A DNA stretch of 64,000 nucleotides, taken from NCBI GenBank assembly GCA_016806645.1, contig JACSYO010001980.1:2647001-2711000 (forward strand). The letters run 5' to 3'. Below the pieces are notes generated by a model. The model saw only the letters and a program-made list of their open reading frames with translations. It was not told where the DNA came from and searched no databases. Position numbers and translations under genes: made by a program. Each line of letters starts with the position of its first letter. Position 1 is the first letter of the stretch. The stretch is from Ophiodon elongatus. Taxonomy: Eukaryota > Chordata > Actinopteri > Perciformes > Hexagrammidae. Positions 1-13,600 of the stretch are shown piece after piece.

Positions 1-534
1 CACTCAGAAACGTGAGGCTCCACCTTGTGGCGCAACCACATACTACGGATAATCGCGTTTATCCACTTTTGTACAGCCATTTCATTAGACAGGCTTGAGT
101 TCCAACACAAAGTCGCATTGAAAGGACAAGTGTAACCAGGGCCTGCGATTCTATGTGCCTGATACGACTATTTCTGTTGAAACACTTGAAATAATAAACT
201 ACATTTCAGAGGCCAACGCATCATCTTTCTGTATCTTTAGAGTGTGTATGTATCAAAATTGTACTGAGATCAAACTCAAAACTGTAAACAGTTGTTTTTC
301 CACTTTACTGATTGTCTGTGTAGCTAAAGTATGTGCTTCTCACAAGGCAGACTGGGCTTTCATTATGAAAGGTAAGCAGTATACTAAATGATTAGATGCT
401 GAGCTGCAAATAAAAGGCAAGAATAACAACCCTACTGTCTCATGTCTGAAACAATGACTTTACTTTCTGTAGCCTTCCAGCCTGTAGCACATTCTAAACA
501 GATGGAATACAGCCAAAACACATCCATTCCCCCT

Positions 535-598
535 GATCAATACTCACATAACAGAAAGAAAGACTAGGATCAATACTCACATAACAGAAAGACTAGGA
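535..598. repeat. Short imperfect tandem duplication
   Basis: The phrase GATCAATACTCACATAACAG followed by AAAG(AAAG)ACTAGG occurs twice in tandem; the copies differ by one four-base AAAG unit. Confidence 0.85.
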
Positions 599-947
599 CC
601 ATCTCATAAAAAGGAGATTAAGTTGGAGATAATAGGGAAACAGCTTTTCTTTCTTTATCATCTCTAAATTTGCAAGCTTACGCGAATAAATGCGGAAATT
701 GCTTTATTTCTTTCCAAGCGATTAAACAGTAGGATTCATGAGGGGTTATATTATTTGTACATATATAATAGACCCATATTGTACATGTCCATCATCAGTT
801 CCTCCGCCTAAACAGCTGATATATTGAGCATGAACTCACCTCTGGCCAAAGTTAATCTCTGCAGGAAGGATTTCTTTTCGTCACACCACAGACAAGCCTA
901 AACAATTCCTTGCAGAGCATTACATACATTACTTACCGATGTCTCAT

Positions 948-983
948 GAATATGAATATGAATATGAATATGAATATGAATAT
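948..983. repeat. Hexanucleotide repeat (GAATAT)n
   Basis: Six perfect units of GAATAT in gabrg2 intron 6. Confidence 0.95.
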
Positions 984-2304
984 AAACAAACAAACAAGCA
1001 TGCGTGCAAACACAGTGGCCCTCTTCTAAAACATCAACACTGAGGGAAAAGCAGCTGTTTTTCCTCAAGCAAGCATTCATATTATTCCATTCATTCTGAA
1101 TGGAATCCAGCAAGTAAAACATAATGAATGATGCACGTCATCCCTATCTATATGTTATTTCATAAGCACCACAGTATTTAAACCCACCCACCCTTGTTAG
1201 AGCATGCCATGACGGACGTTTGACTAGAATAGCAGAGAAGTCAGAAACGTATGCATTGAATTTTGAATGAGAACATTTTACTGACGGTGTTTAAATTTTG
1301 CAAATAAAGTCTTGGCTTTTAAAATGTATCATAACATTTATAACAGATTCTTATAGTGCATTGCTGTCTTGATAATGGTTCTTCACAGTTATCGTATCTG
1401 TAGAAAATGGAGCAGAACAGAAGATATACATGTTTTAACCAATTTAGGTAAAGTATCAGTGTGAATATGGATGTAGATACATCCATAGATATGTAGACAC
1501 AAGTATGCCAGGTGTACACTTCACCTTTTTTTCAGACTGACATTCAAATGTATATTTTCAATTAATTAAATGTTGGTTAAATGCATTTTGTTCAAATATT
1601 TAAAAATATTTTTACTTTAATTTGCATGTTGTATGCTCCATAAGTACACAAAACTGGAAAGTATATGCATTGTAAGAACAATACATTCCACTTCGCCAGC
1701 ATCTGTCTGCCCATCCCACAGGGTAGTGATATATGCAGTAGGTAGCCATGATGGATTTTACTTGAAGAAGTGTGAACTAAAAGTGAACATAAAAAAAAAC
1801 AAAAAAAAAAACATCATGAGTCACGTCTCCGTTTCTCTAAATGTTCGTGTTGTAACCCCTAGCAACAGACGCAAACCAGATCAGTCTTTGGAACAACAGT
1901 GATTGTTTACGGATCAGACTTGAAAGAGGAAGGGCAATTTTGAGAGAGTCAGAGAGACATCGACTTTATTTCATAACGCGTTTAGAGTCACTGGCATGCA
2001 TGGTTAAGCCTGATAATAATAATACCTCTCATATTTTCGTGAATGAAATTCCACCATATCATCACATTACAGTGATGCTGCCTGCACGCTCATGCCTCCA
2101 TCAGATTAAATACATCATGCCCAACATGAATGTTGTGTCATGCAGCACCCACAGATCAAGAAATTATTTCTGTCACACAAGCAATGTGTCACTGGCAAAG
2201 AATGTGTATATTCACTCAGCCTTTACTGAATGAGTATGATTTAAATTTTCTTTTTTAAAGAAGATGTTTGTTAGAAAAAAAAAAAGCATAGATTATTTTC
2301 TTAC

Positions 2305-2442
2305 CTGAGACAGTCCTGACGATCTCAGAGGTGTTTCTCAGGCCCACAAAGGAGAACTGGTAGAGCCTCCAGGAGCGAATGTCCCCAACCTCAACTGAGC
2401 TTCTTTTCCACTTGTAAACAATCTCCTCCCTGGGGTAGCCAT
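2305..2442 (-). CDS. gabrg2: gabrg2 coding exon 6 (138 bp)
   Basis: The acceptor is CCATTCAG|AT and the donor TCTCAG|GTAAG. It encodes GYPREEIVYKWKRSSVEVGD, IRSWRLYQFSFVGLRNTSEI and VRTVS, ending one base into a glycine codon. It covers the loop C side of the extracellular domain, and NTS is a likely glycosylation site at a conserved position. The next exon, carrying the pre-TM1 strand and TM1, should lie left of position 1; no coding match was seen in positions 1-2304. Confidence 0.97.
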
Positions 2443-4546
2443 CTGAATGGGAACGAACACAGTTAAATTGAGCTTTGTTACGGGAGGAGAAGAGGAGAGG
2501 ACAGAAGCTTGGTGCAGAAATGACACAATGTAATCCGAAGACTAACATTGCTTCCTCAAGACTTGACGCCTTAGATGAGCGCTCTGCATTGTAAAACAAT
2601 GTATTTGAAAACTGTTCGTATAAAACAAAAGCACAGAGCACAGTCTGTTCTATTTTAGAGAGATCCGTACTGACAAAGTCAGTAATCTTGAAGGGGAAAG
2701 TGTTTCATGAAAGAATCCTGATATAACAGACTCCTGACAAAATATGCAGTCCATCTGTGGAGTGAAAACTTGAAAGCTGAAACACTTAGCTGACTTAAAA
2801 AAAATAAAAAAATCACAAAATTGATCCACGTCTGTCTGTGACTTGGATTCCAGTAAATTTGATTACATCGAGAGGATGCTCTCTGATTTTGAGAAATACA
2901 AGAACAATCTTACGAATGCTAATTCACGTAGACAATGCTGAAGCATTAACATAATCTAATTATATTTGTTAGTAGTTGAATGTATGTCTGGTATCCACAT
3001 TTTGATTAAAAACATATTGTTACGGTTCTGCAAACTAATAGTACATTCAATTTGGAATTGCAACTCCTTATCATGTGAAGGCTGTCGTCAGTCTAGATAT
3101 GAGCTGTGTGCAGCCGACAACAGAGTGGCTTGAATAATGCACATGAAGCTTCCCCAGTTCGAACTTTAAATGGCTTCATTACTAAAGTGCTCTCAGGCAT
3201 CCAGTAATGCTGGACCTCAGAGGAGATGGGGATGGAAGAATCTGCCCATTTGCCACATTACAGCCAGGCAGGCCGGACAGTCTGCTCCTTCGCTGGCAAT
3301 GCATTCAGGACAAATTATTGATTCAGTGTCCTATTGGTAGGCGAGAACAACAATGCTCCTGGAGCTCAGTGCTGTGAATTCACTTTAAGCTAACTTAAAT
3401 GATATGGTGCATCCTCTGTATCTGTAAAGCATCCTCCCAAACCGCTGCAGAAGAGGTTCAGGCACTGTGGAAATCTACAATGCTTCGTGGCACGTGTCGA
3501 GAAAATATGCCCGCGTGACACATTGCTGCACACTGCTCAGTGCTCCGCCTGCTGCCTCTGAGATTGAGCTCATGTACTGTACATCAAGCGATTTTCAAAG
3601 TTCTGAAAACATCCATGGCTTTCATCAAATTTAAATGAATGCTTCTGTTCCATTTTTAGGCCTGCTACCCCTCTGCTTTCTCTTTCTTGTTGCTCTGGAG
3701 CTATTTAGGAAGCATTCTCTCTGGAGAATATCCCATGGTGCATCTCTCTGTAGATCTATAGTGGCCTCATTAGCATAACATTCCCCCCCACCCATTCCTC
3801 ACTCACTCGAGGGGGGCTGGGAGGGTGGTGGGGGGGGTGACTCATTTGGACTTGTGTCACTTTTTCAAATGTTTTTTAGAACAGTATTGACAAAGTGCAG
3901 GAAAATCAATCAGTGCTTAGCCTTTGGTCAAATTGGCAATAAGACATCTATTATTAAATCCCCTTGATGAATGCCGGTATATACTATGAATGATTGAATG
4001 AATGATTTAACCAATGTTTTTCTTCAAACATCTCATATTGTAACACATAACTAGATATAATTATACGTTCCTTATCTATTACAGAGCTCTTTGAAGACAA
4101 AGAAAGCATTTTAGCTGGCAAAGTGCAAGATATCCTGTAGATAGCGTACATGCATACATTAATCTGTTAAACCTAAATACACATGACTCGTCTTATTGGA
4201 GATTTGAGGGGTCTGAAAGAAAGCCTAAACCTGTTGCATAATGATTCCTTAAATTATGTCTTTGTTAGGCTCATATGTTGCTCATACATGGGCACAGCGT
4301 GCGTGTGTTTGAGATGAAACAGAGGAAGAGGTAAAACAGTAGGGGATCAGCATATGGCCAAACTTACAGCTTGAAAACTCCAGGGGACATGAGTGCTCAT
4401 CCATTGGGAAGTTGTTCAGTTTAAGCTGGCACTCGGCATCGATGGTCAACCTGCAGAAACACAATATTTGGATCCACTGACTCAGAAATGTAAATACCAA
4501 AAATGTAAAAATAAATAAATAAATATATAAATAAATATATAAATAA

Positions 4547-4605
<59 letters not shown>

Positions 4606-7600
4606 TATAATTACACAGAAAAATAGTTTACATTTGATAGGGTGTTGGGAAAGTCAGAATTACACCTCTATCCTTATCGGAATAAACACTATATTAACAC
4701 AACTAAATTGGTGTTTTTCACAGCTACACACACAAGTCTTCTTTTTCACACTTCAGGGAGTTTGAAGGCAAAGTCATTAAACTTCCCCTTAATGAGAGAA
4801 TGACCTTAAATGACTTTACCCATCCGTGCACCCGCTATTGTCATGTATCATTGTCCTCCCAATCACAGCGGTCATCCTAATTAACCAGTGGTTAAATTCT
4901 GAGTGCCTTAACAAATTAATGAAGTGGAGGGGTAGTGTTTGTTCTGCATAGCAGAACATCCATCACGGCTTGATTGAGTCCAGAAAGGTTCACTTTCTCT
5001 CTTATTATCACTGATGATATATTGTAGTGTCAGTATAAACGTCCGCTGTATTTATGATGGCATGCAAAACATGATAACAAGCACAAATAATATTTCCCCT
5101 TCGATCCTCCGGTTTTACGCGTTTCACATGTTAGCTTATTAGCTTTATGGGTTTTACAATCATAACCAGTATGCAGTGACTATTATTGTAAAATATTTGT
5201 CCAATCAATTGCTATGCAGGCAAGATCGGGCCATTAAACAGGGAAAGCATTTACTATATTTAGCAATATATTTATGTTGAAACTCCAAACTATTTAAAAA
5301 GATACAATAGGAACATTTAAAATGTTTAAACCATATGCTGTGTAAGAGTGCCAAAAAACATCAGTTTAGGGTAATGCAGTTACAGTTTTCCCTTGTCACG
5401 AACAACTTCCTGCCTATTTCAGTCGGACAGATTTCACTTATGCTGATAAATGTCGAATTTAAAATGCTGAAATTTAAAATTGCCCAAGGCCTGTTCAGGA
5501 TAATCAGTACAATAAATCAATGTTGTGTAGAGAGGCCATCAATTGTTGGGTACTTCAGTATACTTTCTAAAGTACACACGTTGCTTATGGTGGATTCCAG
5601 GAAGAGCTGGAAGCACCTTGGTGGCAACAAATTGATAATAATCCAGATAAAAAATTAAATGCTGCACAGTTATCATTAGTTCTTAGTCCAGCTTTAGTGC
5701 TTAAATTGTTGAATCGAGACTAATTACTATGTATTTTCACTGTTATCTATTGTTTTCTGCTTTATTCAACTGAGAGCACTAGAACTAATTGTTTATTTAA
5801 ATAGATTTTGAACTCCCCATTATCTTAGCTATCTTTCCAACATAGGAGAAACAAAAAGGCTTTAACACTAAATCTAAAATTAGAAGCATTTTTTTTTTAT
5901 CTTTTGGTTTAGACAAAATATCTTTAAATGGATCCAAAATGGTATGGATAATGATAATACACAATTTAAGCTTTCAATGGGATTAAATGGTGTTATCTGG
6001 TAAATGTAATTATTCTGCCACACAATCAATCCAACTTTTGGTCTGATGAATGGGCAATACCCAAATCAGTCCTATTACTAATATGCTATCTCAGACATCC
6101 CTGACATTTTACCTGAGGGTGTAGAGTATCCGACCATCGTTCCAGATACGAAGCATGCGATTGGGTGTGGTGATCCAGTGGGCGTCGGCCTTCTTTGAGT
6201 TGCGGAAAAAAGTGTCTGGGATCCAGATCTTCCCAACCATGTTGCTGTTGAGACGCAGCACCTTCATTGTGCTGTTGAATTTTAACCTCCTGTCGTACCA
6301 CGTCTGAGCAAAAAAGATGTCGATGGTGTATTCCTGAACACAGATAAAACAAGGTTTTTACCTGAATTGTTATTAAACTTTCAAACCCTTGCAAACAGTA
6401 TTGTTTACAACCAGCACTGTCACCAATGCGTGGCTCTTAACTGCGATATGCAATGAGATCAAATCAAATGGTGCGCTGCAAAAGCACTGGTTCTTCTGTC
6501 TGAGGGGAGCTTTGCTATGGCAGTGGAAACTTAATGCTGGAACACATTTGCAGGTACTTTTCTCCCTCAAGCAAGAGGGTTTCTATTCAGGCCAAGAAGA
6601 CCTTTTGTGTCTGCTAAAGAGTTCTGTTTAAAAAAAGAAAAAGAAAAACATCTTGAAGCCCTCAACCTGAAAATTAAATGTTCAACAGGGCAATTAATAA
6701 TTCCCCTTGTTTGGCTCAAGTATTATCTAACCTCATAACCTGCTGCCTTGGCAGCACTTTGTCCTGAGCCTGACAAAACCTTCTGTCTCCTATTCAGCGC
6801 TTGTGAGAGCCGTGTTAGAATATACGTATGAGGGATGAAAAGCGGCCTCGGCAGAGTTGAAGAGCGAAGGTGAGATGTGGTCTAATGTGAGAGGGAAAGG
6901 AGACGCAGCGAGTGAGAGGGATCTATCAGTCTTTCATGTTTATTTTGTTATTCGGAATGGTTGGCCCTGAGGTTCAAAGTGAAGTACAGCATGAGAGAGA
7001 AAAGAAAAAAAAATCAGGGGATTTGTGTGCAAGGGGGCATAGAGGCATTAACTTCCGGACAAAGCTTAGCCCAACAATAAAGTGTAAATCCATGGCAAAG
7101 AGTCCTAAACGAGATTTGAAAAACAACATTTTCACCAGGCAACGTTCCCATCCTTCCAACATCCTTTTTTTCTCCACAAAGGACAGGCAGAGAGTTAAAA
7201 TCTAATGATGAAAGAATGCCTTAGGATCTGTGGCCTGCTTAGTATGATGAACATCAATTTTTTTTCTAACCTAAGCGGCATGCATCCAAGAGCACCTAAG
7301 AACTGTTCAGCTCGAGTGGCTGCAAAGCGTAAATTTATTTATTTATTTATTATTTTTCTTCATCAAATCTCTCCCTCTCCTTCTAGCTGTTGGCCTGTCC
7401 TATTACTTCCCCCTCTCTAACATGAGTTACACATTGGCCATATTTCAAAGACTCCTCCTGCATAATTAAGAATAAAAAAATAAAAAAATTGTGCTCACGC
7501 TTGTGTACTCTTCAGAAAATCTACCTACCACATTTGTCATGTCACAGTGTGAAACGCTGTGGCCAAACCACGGTAATTACACATGAATTTGAAGCGATCA

Positions 7601-10600
7601 GTCATCGTTTCATGTCAGCGAGATGCCCTCGTCACACCCTTATTTGAGCACAAACACATTTTCTAACTGATCCCATCAATGCTTCGCTTTCAACTTCACT
7701 GTGACTGCAGTTATTGAGAGTGGGTGTTTTAGCTAAGACTAAGTGAAACGGAACGCCACCACCATGGAGAGCAGACTGCTCTGCAGAATAACAATAGAAG
7801 TGGGTTCTCAGCGGGGACGTGCTACAGAAAACAATGACACATAAAACAACGCTGATGTGAGATTTGCAAGAGACTCGGATTTGCTAATCCTTCTTTCTAT
7901 CCAGAGAACATTTTTTTTCTTTTTCTATTCCATCAGATGAACTGTTTTCTTGCACTGCAGAGTGACAGCTATATATATATATATATATATATATTCCATT
8001 AATATTCCCCAGTTTTCATTTACCGAATTCATTAGTTACTGTGCATTGTTACAACATTACCAAAGGGGTACGATCTTTCTATCTGAAACTGAGAGCTGAA
8101 ATTCAGTTCCAACAAATTGTCAAATTGTTATTTTTATTAATAGGACCACACTGATACATATCGGTTTTGGAAGCTGGTACTGTACAAGAAAGAAGTGCTC
8201 CCACTCATATTGGCTGAAACTATTGTGCTTCGTTGTAAGAGTAATAAAACAAATCCTACACAGACCTGGCTTTGTGGACATAAAAAGTGTCTTGCATTTT
8301 AAAGTAATAAAGTGGTTAAAAAAATAACAATTTTATTCTGTTTATTCTATTGCTACTTTAGTAGTTGTACTCTGTACACTAGCGGAACAATAATGAGAGA
8401 AACCATAATTGGACCAATACCGATGTTTCTAAAATGGATAGCGATATATGAATTCATTATTTATTTGTAGATAACTGAAATACTTTCAAAAGAAAAAAAA
8501 GGTTTATATGCAACATTTTAATTAAAGAAATATGTATCAAAAACAAACAGCATTGTAGTTGGTGAACACAATTATATTTAGCGCAACCAGTACACAACTC
8601 AAATGTGTCACTTTCACCATAAAAACAGATCGCATGATCAAAAGTAAAAAAAAAAGACAAAACAAACGAAACAACCAGATCTGAGGAAAATCACAACCTG
8701 GAATGTTGATTTGAATACACAAAGAGCTCGAACAGGTGACACTTCAGATTGTCACTGATGCAATTCCTGGCAACCACAAAGTGCGAGCATCTTAGGATTT
8801 GCCAACTCGCACAGCCATTTGCAAAATATGCTGCTTTTGAAATCTGGCCCGCGTGTTAAGCAACACAATTGGTCAACTGTGTATCAGTATTTGTAATTTG
8901 AAATAAGAGGTGTTTAATGCAGATGCAAGAAATGGATCGCATTCATCCCCTTTGGTGCAAAGGCCAGTGCTGTAGTTAAGTAACTGAATGACACCTGCAT
9001 TGTGTTGCTACACTACAGGGGCAGTGGGGCAGAATAGTGATTAGGTAGACCAACCCATCCACCCTGACAGCAAGCATCTGCTCTGCTGAAGGGTGCTTGA
9101 GTAAGACAGTGAAACCCTGCCAGCTCCAGAGAGCTACCCTCTGGATCATTATGCGCTCAGCTGCATACATTTTTTTAAGTAGATATTCTCCAATAGTTAT
9201 ACATGCAGTTTCAGGCTGATTATTAATAAAAAAAACATCGCCATATTAACACTATAGTCCAGTATTACTCACCATATTTATGGCATTTACTGGGCCGATG
9301 CTGTTGACAAACATGTCTGTGTGGATCACTGTTGGTTTCACTGAAAAGAAGCACAAGAAGTCAGTTTTATAAATGAGCAATTATTTATCATGCACATGCA
9401 CAATAAGTTTCAGGCAGTTTTTTTTTATCAGTTTTGTCTACAGCTTCATCATCAATGAAGAAAAAGAGGGACATAATCTCCTTGTTGTGAATGTGTGAAT
9501 ACGAAGCTGCTGGACAGCATCACTGCTCAGCTAGCTTTCCGTGGTATTCCATGTCAAGTTTTATCGGATACACACCTGATTGACAGGTGCGTATGATGAA
9601 ATCATGAGAAAGTGTTGAATGATTGCACACTGTCTGCACTAAGTTCAGTGAAAATGCAACATTTCGTCATGGATCTTTATCAGGCATCAAATCCACAATA
9701 TGAAACCACATCGTTATACTGAAGCCACATGCTAAAATCAATCAAATACGATGGGAAAATGCAATTATAAAGTCAAAAAACTAGAGGTGCAATGCAAAAA
9801 AAAAAGGATTTTTATCACAATAGAACAAAGAGGACATGAAAAAAACACTATATGACTTTCATTATATAATATTACAAAAATCATATCAAACTAATATTTC
9901 ATTTAATATGTCAATACACTTCTAGTGAAGACAAGTGTAGAAAACAATCTTCATATATATTGTCCCCTTTCAGAAATATATTTGTTATCCATTATTGTTG
10001 TTGTAACTGTTTTTGGGTGTTTTGTTTGGTGTTTGATTTTCTCAAATGGTTATCGTATACTGTGGCCAAACTAAAACAATGTTGATTTCATATTTTTGTA
10101 ATTGCTGGCTTAATTCATTTTCGGTCCATTGTAAAAGTTAATGACAGGCAGTTCTCTCCAGAATATGCATTAAATTAAATGATCCCATCTTACTTTTACG
10201 ACACTGTATTACATTATCGGGATTTTATCAGGTGTAAGATGTGTCCGATGGCACTAATGAAATGGAAAACCTTGTTCCTTTGTCTGCAAGGAAACTACAT
10301 CAGAGCCTACAGGGACAATGTCCTCAAACAGGCCTTCTGCCAATGTCAGAAAACCCCATGCTTTGTCTGTATTTACTGACAAACTCCTGTCCCATTTACC
10401 ACAATACCTTTGTGCCCTCTGCAACATCCCATCCATCCCTTTCCTACCCTTCTATGCTTCAGGCCTGTGAGCTCATCTCTGCAGCCAATCCGTTACTGTC
10501 TTTTCTCACAGACCTGCTGATGCCGGGCGCTCCCACAGTGACGCACTTCTCTGTTGGAAGTGCCTCGTAAATATCTTGACTTGACAAGATTTGAGGAAGG

Positions 10601-13600
10601 ATTACAATGCTGAGCCCAATGGAGATGAACAAGCAGCGGTTAAATTGGAAACTATTTAATGTTGAGACACAAGCACCAAACACACAACTAGACCTTGAAT
10701 ATTGGGTTTTTTTATGTAGAGATGATAAAAAGACTAGGACAGCACCCCAATTCGACTTTTTCTAATATTGCCACACGGATGTATGGGGCAAGAAGCCCTT
10801 ATTCAGCGTGTATTGTTAGAAAATTGCCAGAATACATGCTGAAGAAGGGTGTCTTGCGTCCGTGTGGTAATAAAAAAAAAAAAAGGCACATTGGACTGCT
10901 GACCTATAGTCTTTCCTTTGTTAAACTATTAAAGTTTGCTATCTTCATGTATAACTGAATTATCTTTGCTTGAGCGCTTGCATGTGTACATCTGTCCACC
11001 GACATGCATTACACCTTGGTGTTTGCTGCCCACACTTAGTGAGATGGGCAGACGTCAGAAGCAGTTTGGCTCAGGAAACTGGAAAGCTTGGTGTCAAACA
11101 GACGCCCATGCTCTGTCAGACCTTCCAAGTCAGCCTGGATCACTACACTTGCGTGCACTTCACTACAATGCGTATCTTTATGGATGACTGGACGTTATGT
11201 CTGAGAACAGTGTCTGGGTTAAGATATGAGAGCGGAAGTGAGTGTGAGAGATAGCTACATAGAGGGGGTCACACGGGCACACATGCATGTGCATTACACC
11301 CCCACGCCTTTGCACACATATCTTTAAACGGGAATCACGCACACACAGTTGTTGACTAACACTACTTGCTATGAATACGAGTGCTTATTACTGTTTTAGC
11401 ATAATTAGAATTGGTGTAGACTTAAAATGTGTTGCAGAAAATATGCAACCCTGATCCCGGGACTGGATTATTGGTAAAAAAAAAAAGAAATCCATATAAA
11501 TATACATACATGGCCTAAATAAAATATTTGTACATAAAAAAAAAAAGGTGTATTCTTTTATACAGCCAACTGGAAAGTGGATGTCTCTCATAAATGCACA
11601 AATAGATGCCAAGGAAACATTATTCCAAGATGCCAGTGAACATAAAGTGGCTGAGCTGAGATTTCTAACTTGCTGTCTAAGACGTCATAATACATGAAAC
11701 ACAGCCACCACAGGCATCCCAGTGAATGGCTGATCAAATTAGCTCATAGAATGACCAAATACAGCTCCATGCTTGACTAATTATCTAGACCTATTAATTA
11801 AACTCACTGTACAACTGCATGTCCTCTCCATTGCTCTCTATATATGTGAATTAAATTAAACAATATATTTATTTTTTAGAAGGCAATGACTTTCCATCAA
11901 AGCCATGGATGTATTATGATTTAAGAACTAAGGATTTTCTCTCTCTCTTGCTCTCTCTCTCAATTTCTCTGTCCTATTTGCTTCATTTTTCATATGTACA
12001 GTAGACTCCAGGGGCATTAAAATTAAATGAGCACCACAATGGACTTCAAAGGGAGGCTGTGGCACATTCAGAAATGAATCTAAATCCACAGCATTTCAGC
12101 ACTTTGAGGAGTGGAGGAGAATCTTCGCTTTGCCTTGGTATGGTTAGTTGGTTGATTGGTTGGTGGATCAGATGACAGTATAGCCAGCTAATTATAACCC
12201 CTCTGTAGCTGTGTAACTTGGCAGCAGCTGGAATACCACCAGTGAGAGAGATCATAGTGCGTTTGAAGATGATGGTTAAGTCGGTGGCAGCCAGCCGCCC
12301 AGCTACGCAGTGGCTCTCTGGGCTGATGCTGCACCTCAAAGCAGATCTGAGCTGCTCTTCAATTTAAAGCACAAGCCAACTTCTAACGTCTTAAGAATAA
12401 AGACGATGCCCTTCACGAAATGTGTCAAATTATATGCAGCATTGTACACATTGTATAGTATAGGGGAAAACCATGAAAGCAGTGTAACAGACTTACTGTA
12501 TACATCCATGTTACTCAGCTGCTTTCATCTTGTGCCATTATTTGAACAATTCATTAGTCATGCTTTAAAGCTGTATCAGGTCAATTCTTGGCAGTGGTAC
12601 TCTGTCTTAGTCGTTGCCTTTTTCCACCTAAAATAATTGGCCATGTTTGTGGTGGGGAAGCCAGTGAGGAATTGTTCTCTTTTCGTTGCACTAGAGAAGC
12701 CTACCGGAGCTCCTTCAAGGAAGGGGTTGAAACCAGGGTGGGATAGCAAGAACCTCTCAGTTGGAGGTGCGAAGAAGCAGCTGATGAGGTACCACATATA
12801 TTCCGTCCTTAGGTCAACAGTCGAGGGAGCAGTGACAAATACCACAACACATTTAAAATTGGGAGAAAACTGGAAAAGATTCACCAACGTGTGAAAATGA
12901 AATTAGGCAAGTTTGGAGCACCTTAGCAGCTGAAGGGTTACACCACATGCTATGTAACAGCAACGCCCTGCTGGGGCATTTATTCAAATCTATTCTTAAC
13001 ATTTGCCGCTTTACTACAGCACTCACCTGTTCCCCCACAGTAAATGGCGAAGCAATTCACTGCTAGCATATGAAGTGGTATGTCTTTATTATACTGTAAG
13101 AGTATGTGACAGGTTCTGACTTAAACCAGTTTCCCGGGAATACTGACCCATGAATCATCAAGTATTCAAGGGTACTGAATATCTCCCTATTCTGCTCTTG
13201 CAGATGGACGCGACAGGCTTTAGGATATACGTGCACTTGTGCAGACAATGGAGCCTTGCCCAGCTGTCTGTCAAAGTGAAGGGAGTAAGCTACTTGTCTC
13301 TTTCTCACATCGACAAGACAAGGCGTGCTACCCCGACCATAATGCGTGCATGTACATTGCCACAGGTAGACATTATTTATAGTCAGCCCAGATGCCCATC
13401 AACACACAACACAAACACAAACACATACATAGAGTGGACACCGGAAACAAACACACGAGGACACCTTGTACTACACAGTATGGTGTAACAATTAACTCTA
13501 TGCTGTGCTTATGAAATCCTTCATGTTCAATTTCTACAGCCAGCGAATAGGCCATCCAGTGCAGTGCAATTAAAAAGTAATTATTTCCTGTTGTTTTTCC

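Larger units (their letters stand above)
1..2304 (-). other. gabrg2 intron 6 (partial)
   Basis: Noncoding. It holds a small imperfect tandem duplication near 535-598 and a six-base repeat at 948-983. No exon 7 (pre-TM1/TM1) was recognised, so the intron exceeds 2.3 kb. Confidence 0.85.
6334..9272 (-). other. gabrg2 intron 3
   Basis: Intron of 2939 bp. It contains an (AT)n run at 7971-7994 and a probable degenerate SINE at 9018-9170, about 100 bp from exon 3. No exon was seen. Confidence 0.85.

Noticed and set aside
10241..10570. 109-codon plus-strand frame inside gabrg2 intron 2
   Set aside because: No family match and inside an intron of a minus-strand gene; probably chance.
12637..12894. 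85-codon plus-strand frame with somewhat protein-like composition
   Set aside because: Could be a fragment of a mobile element but no diagnostic motif was seen.
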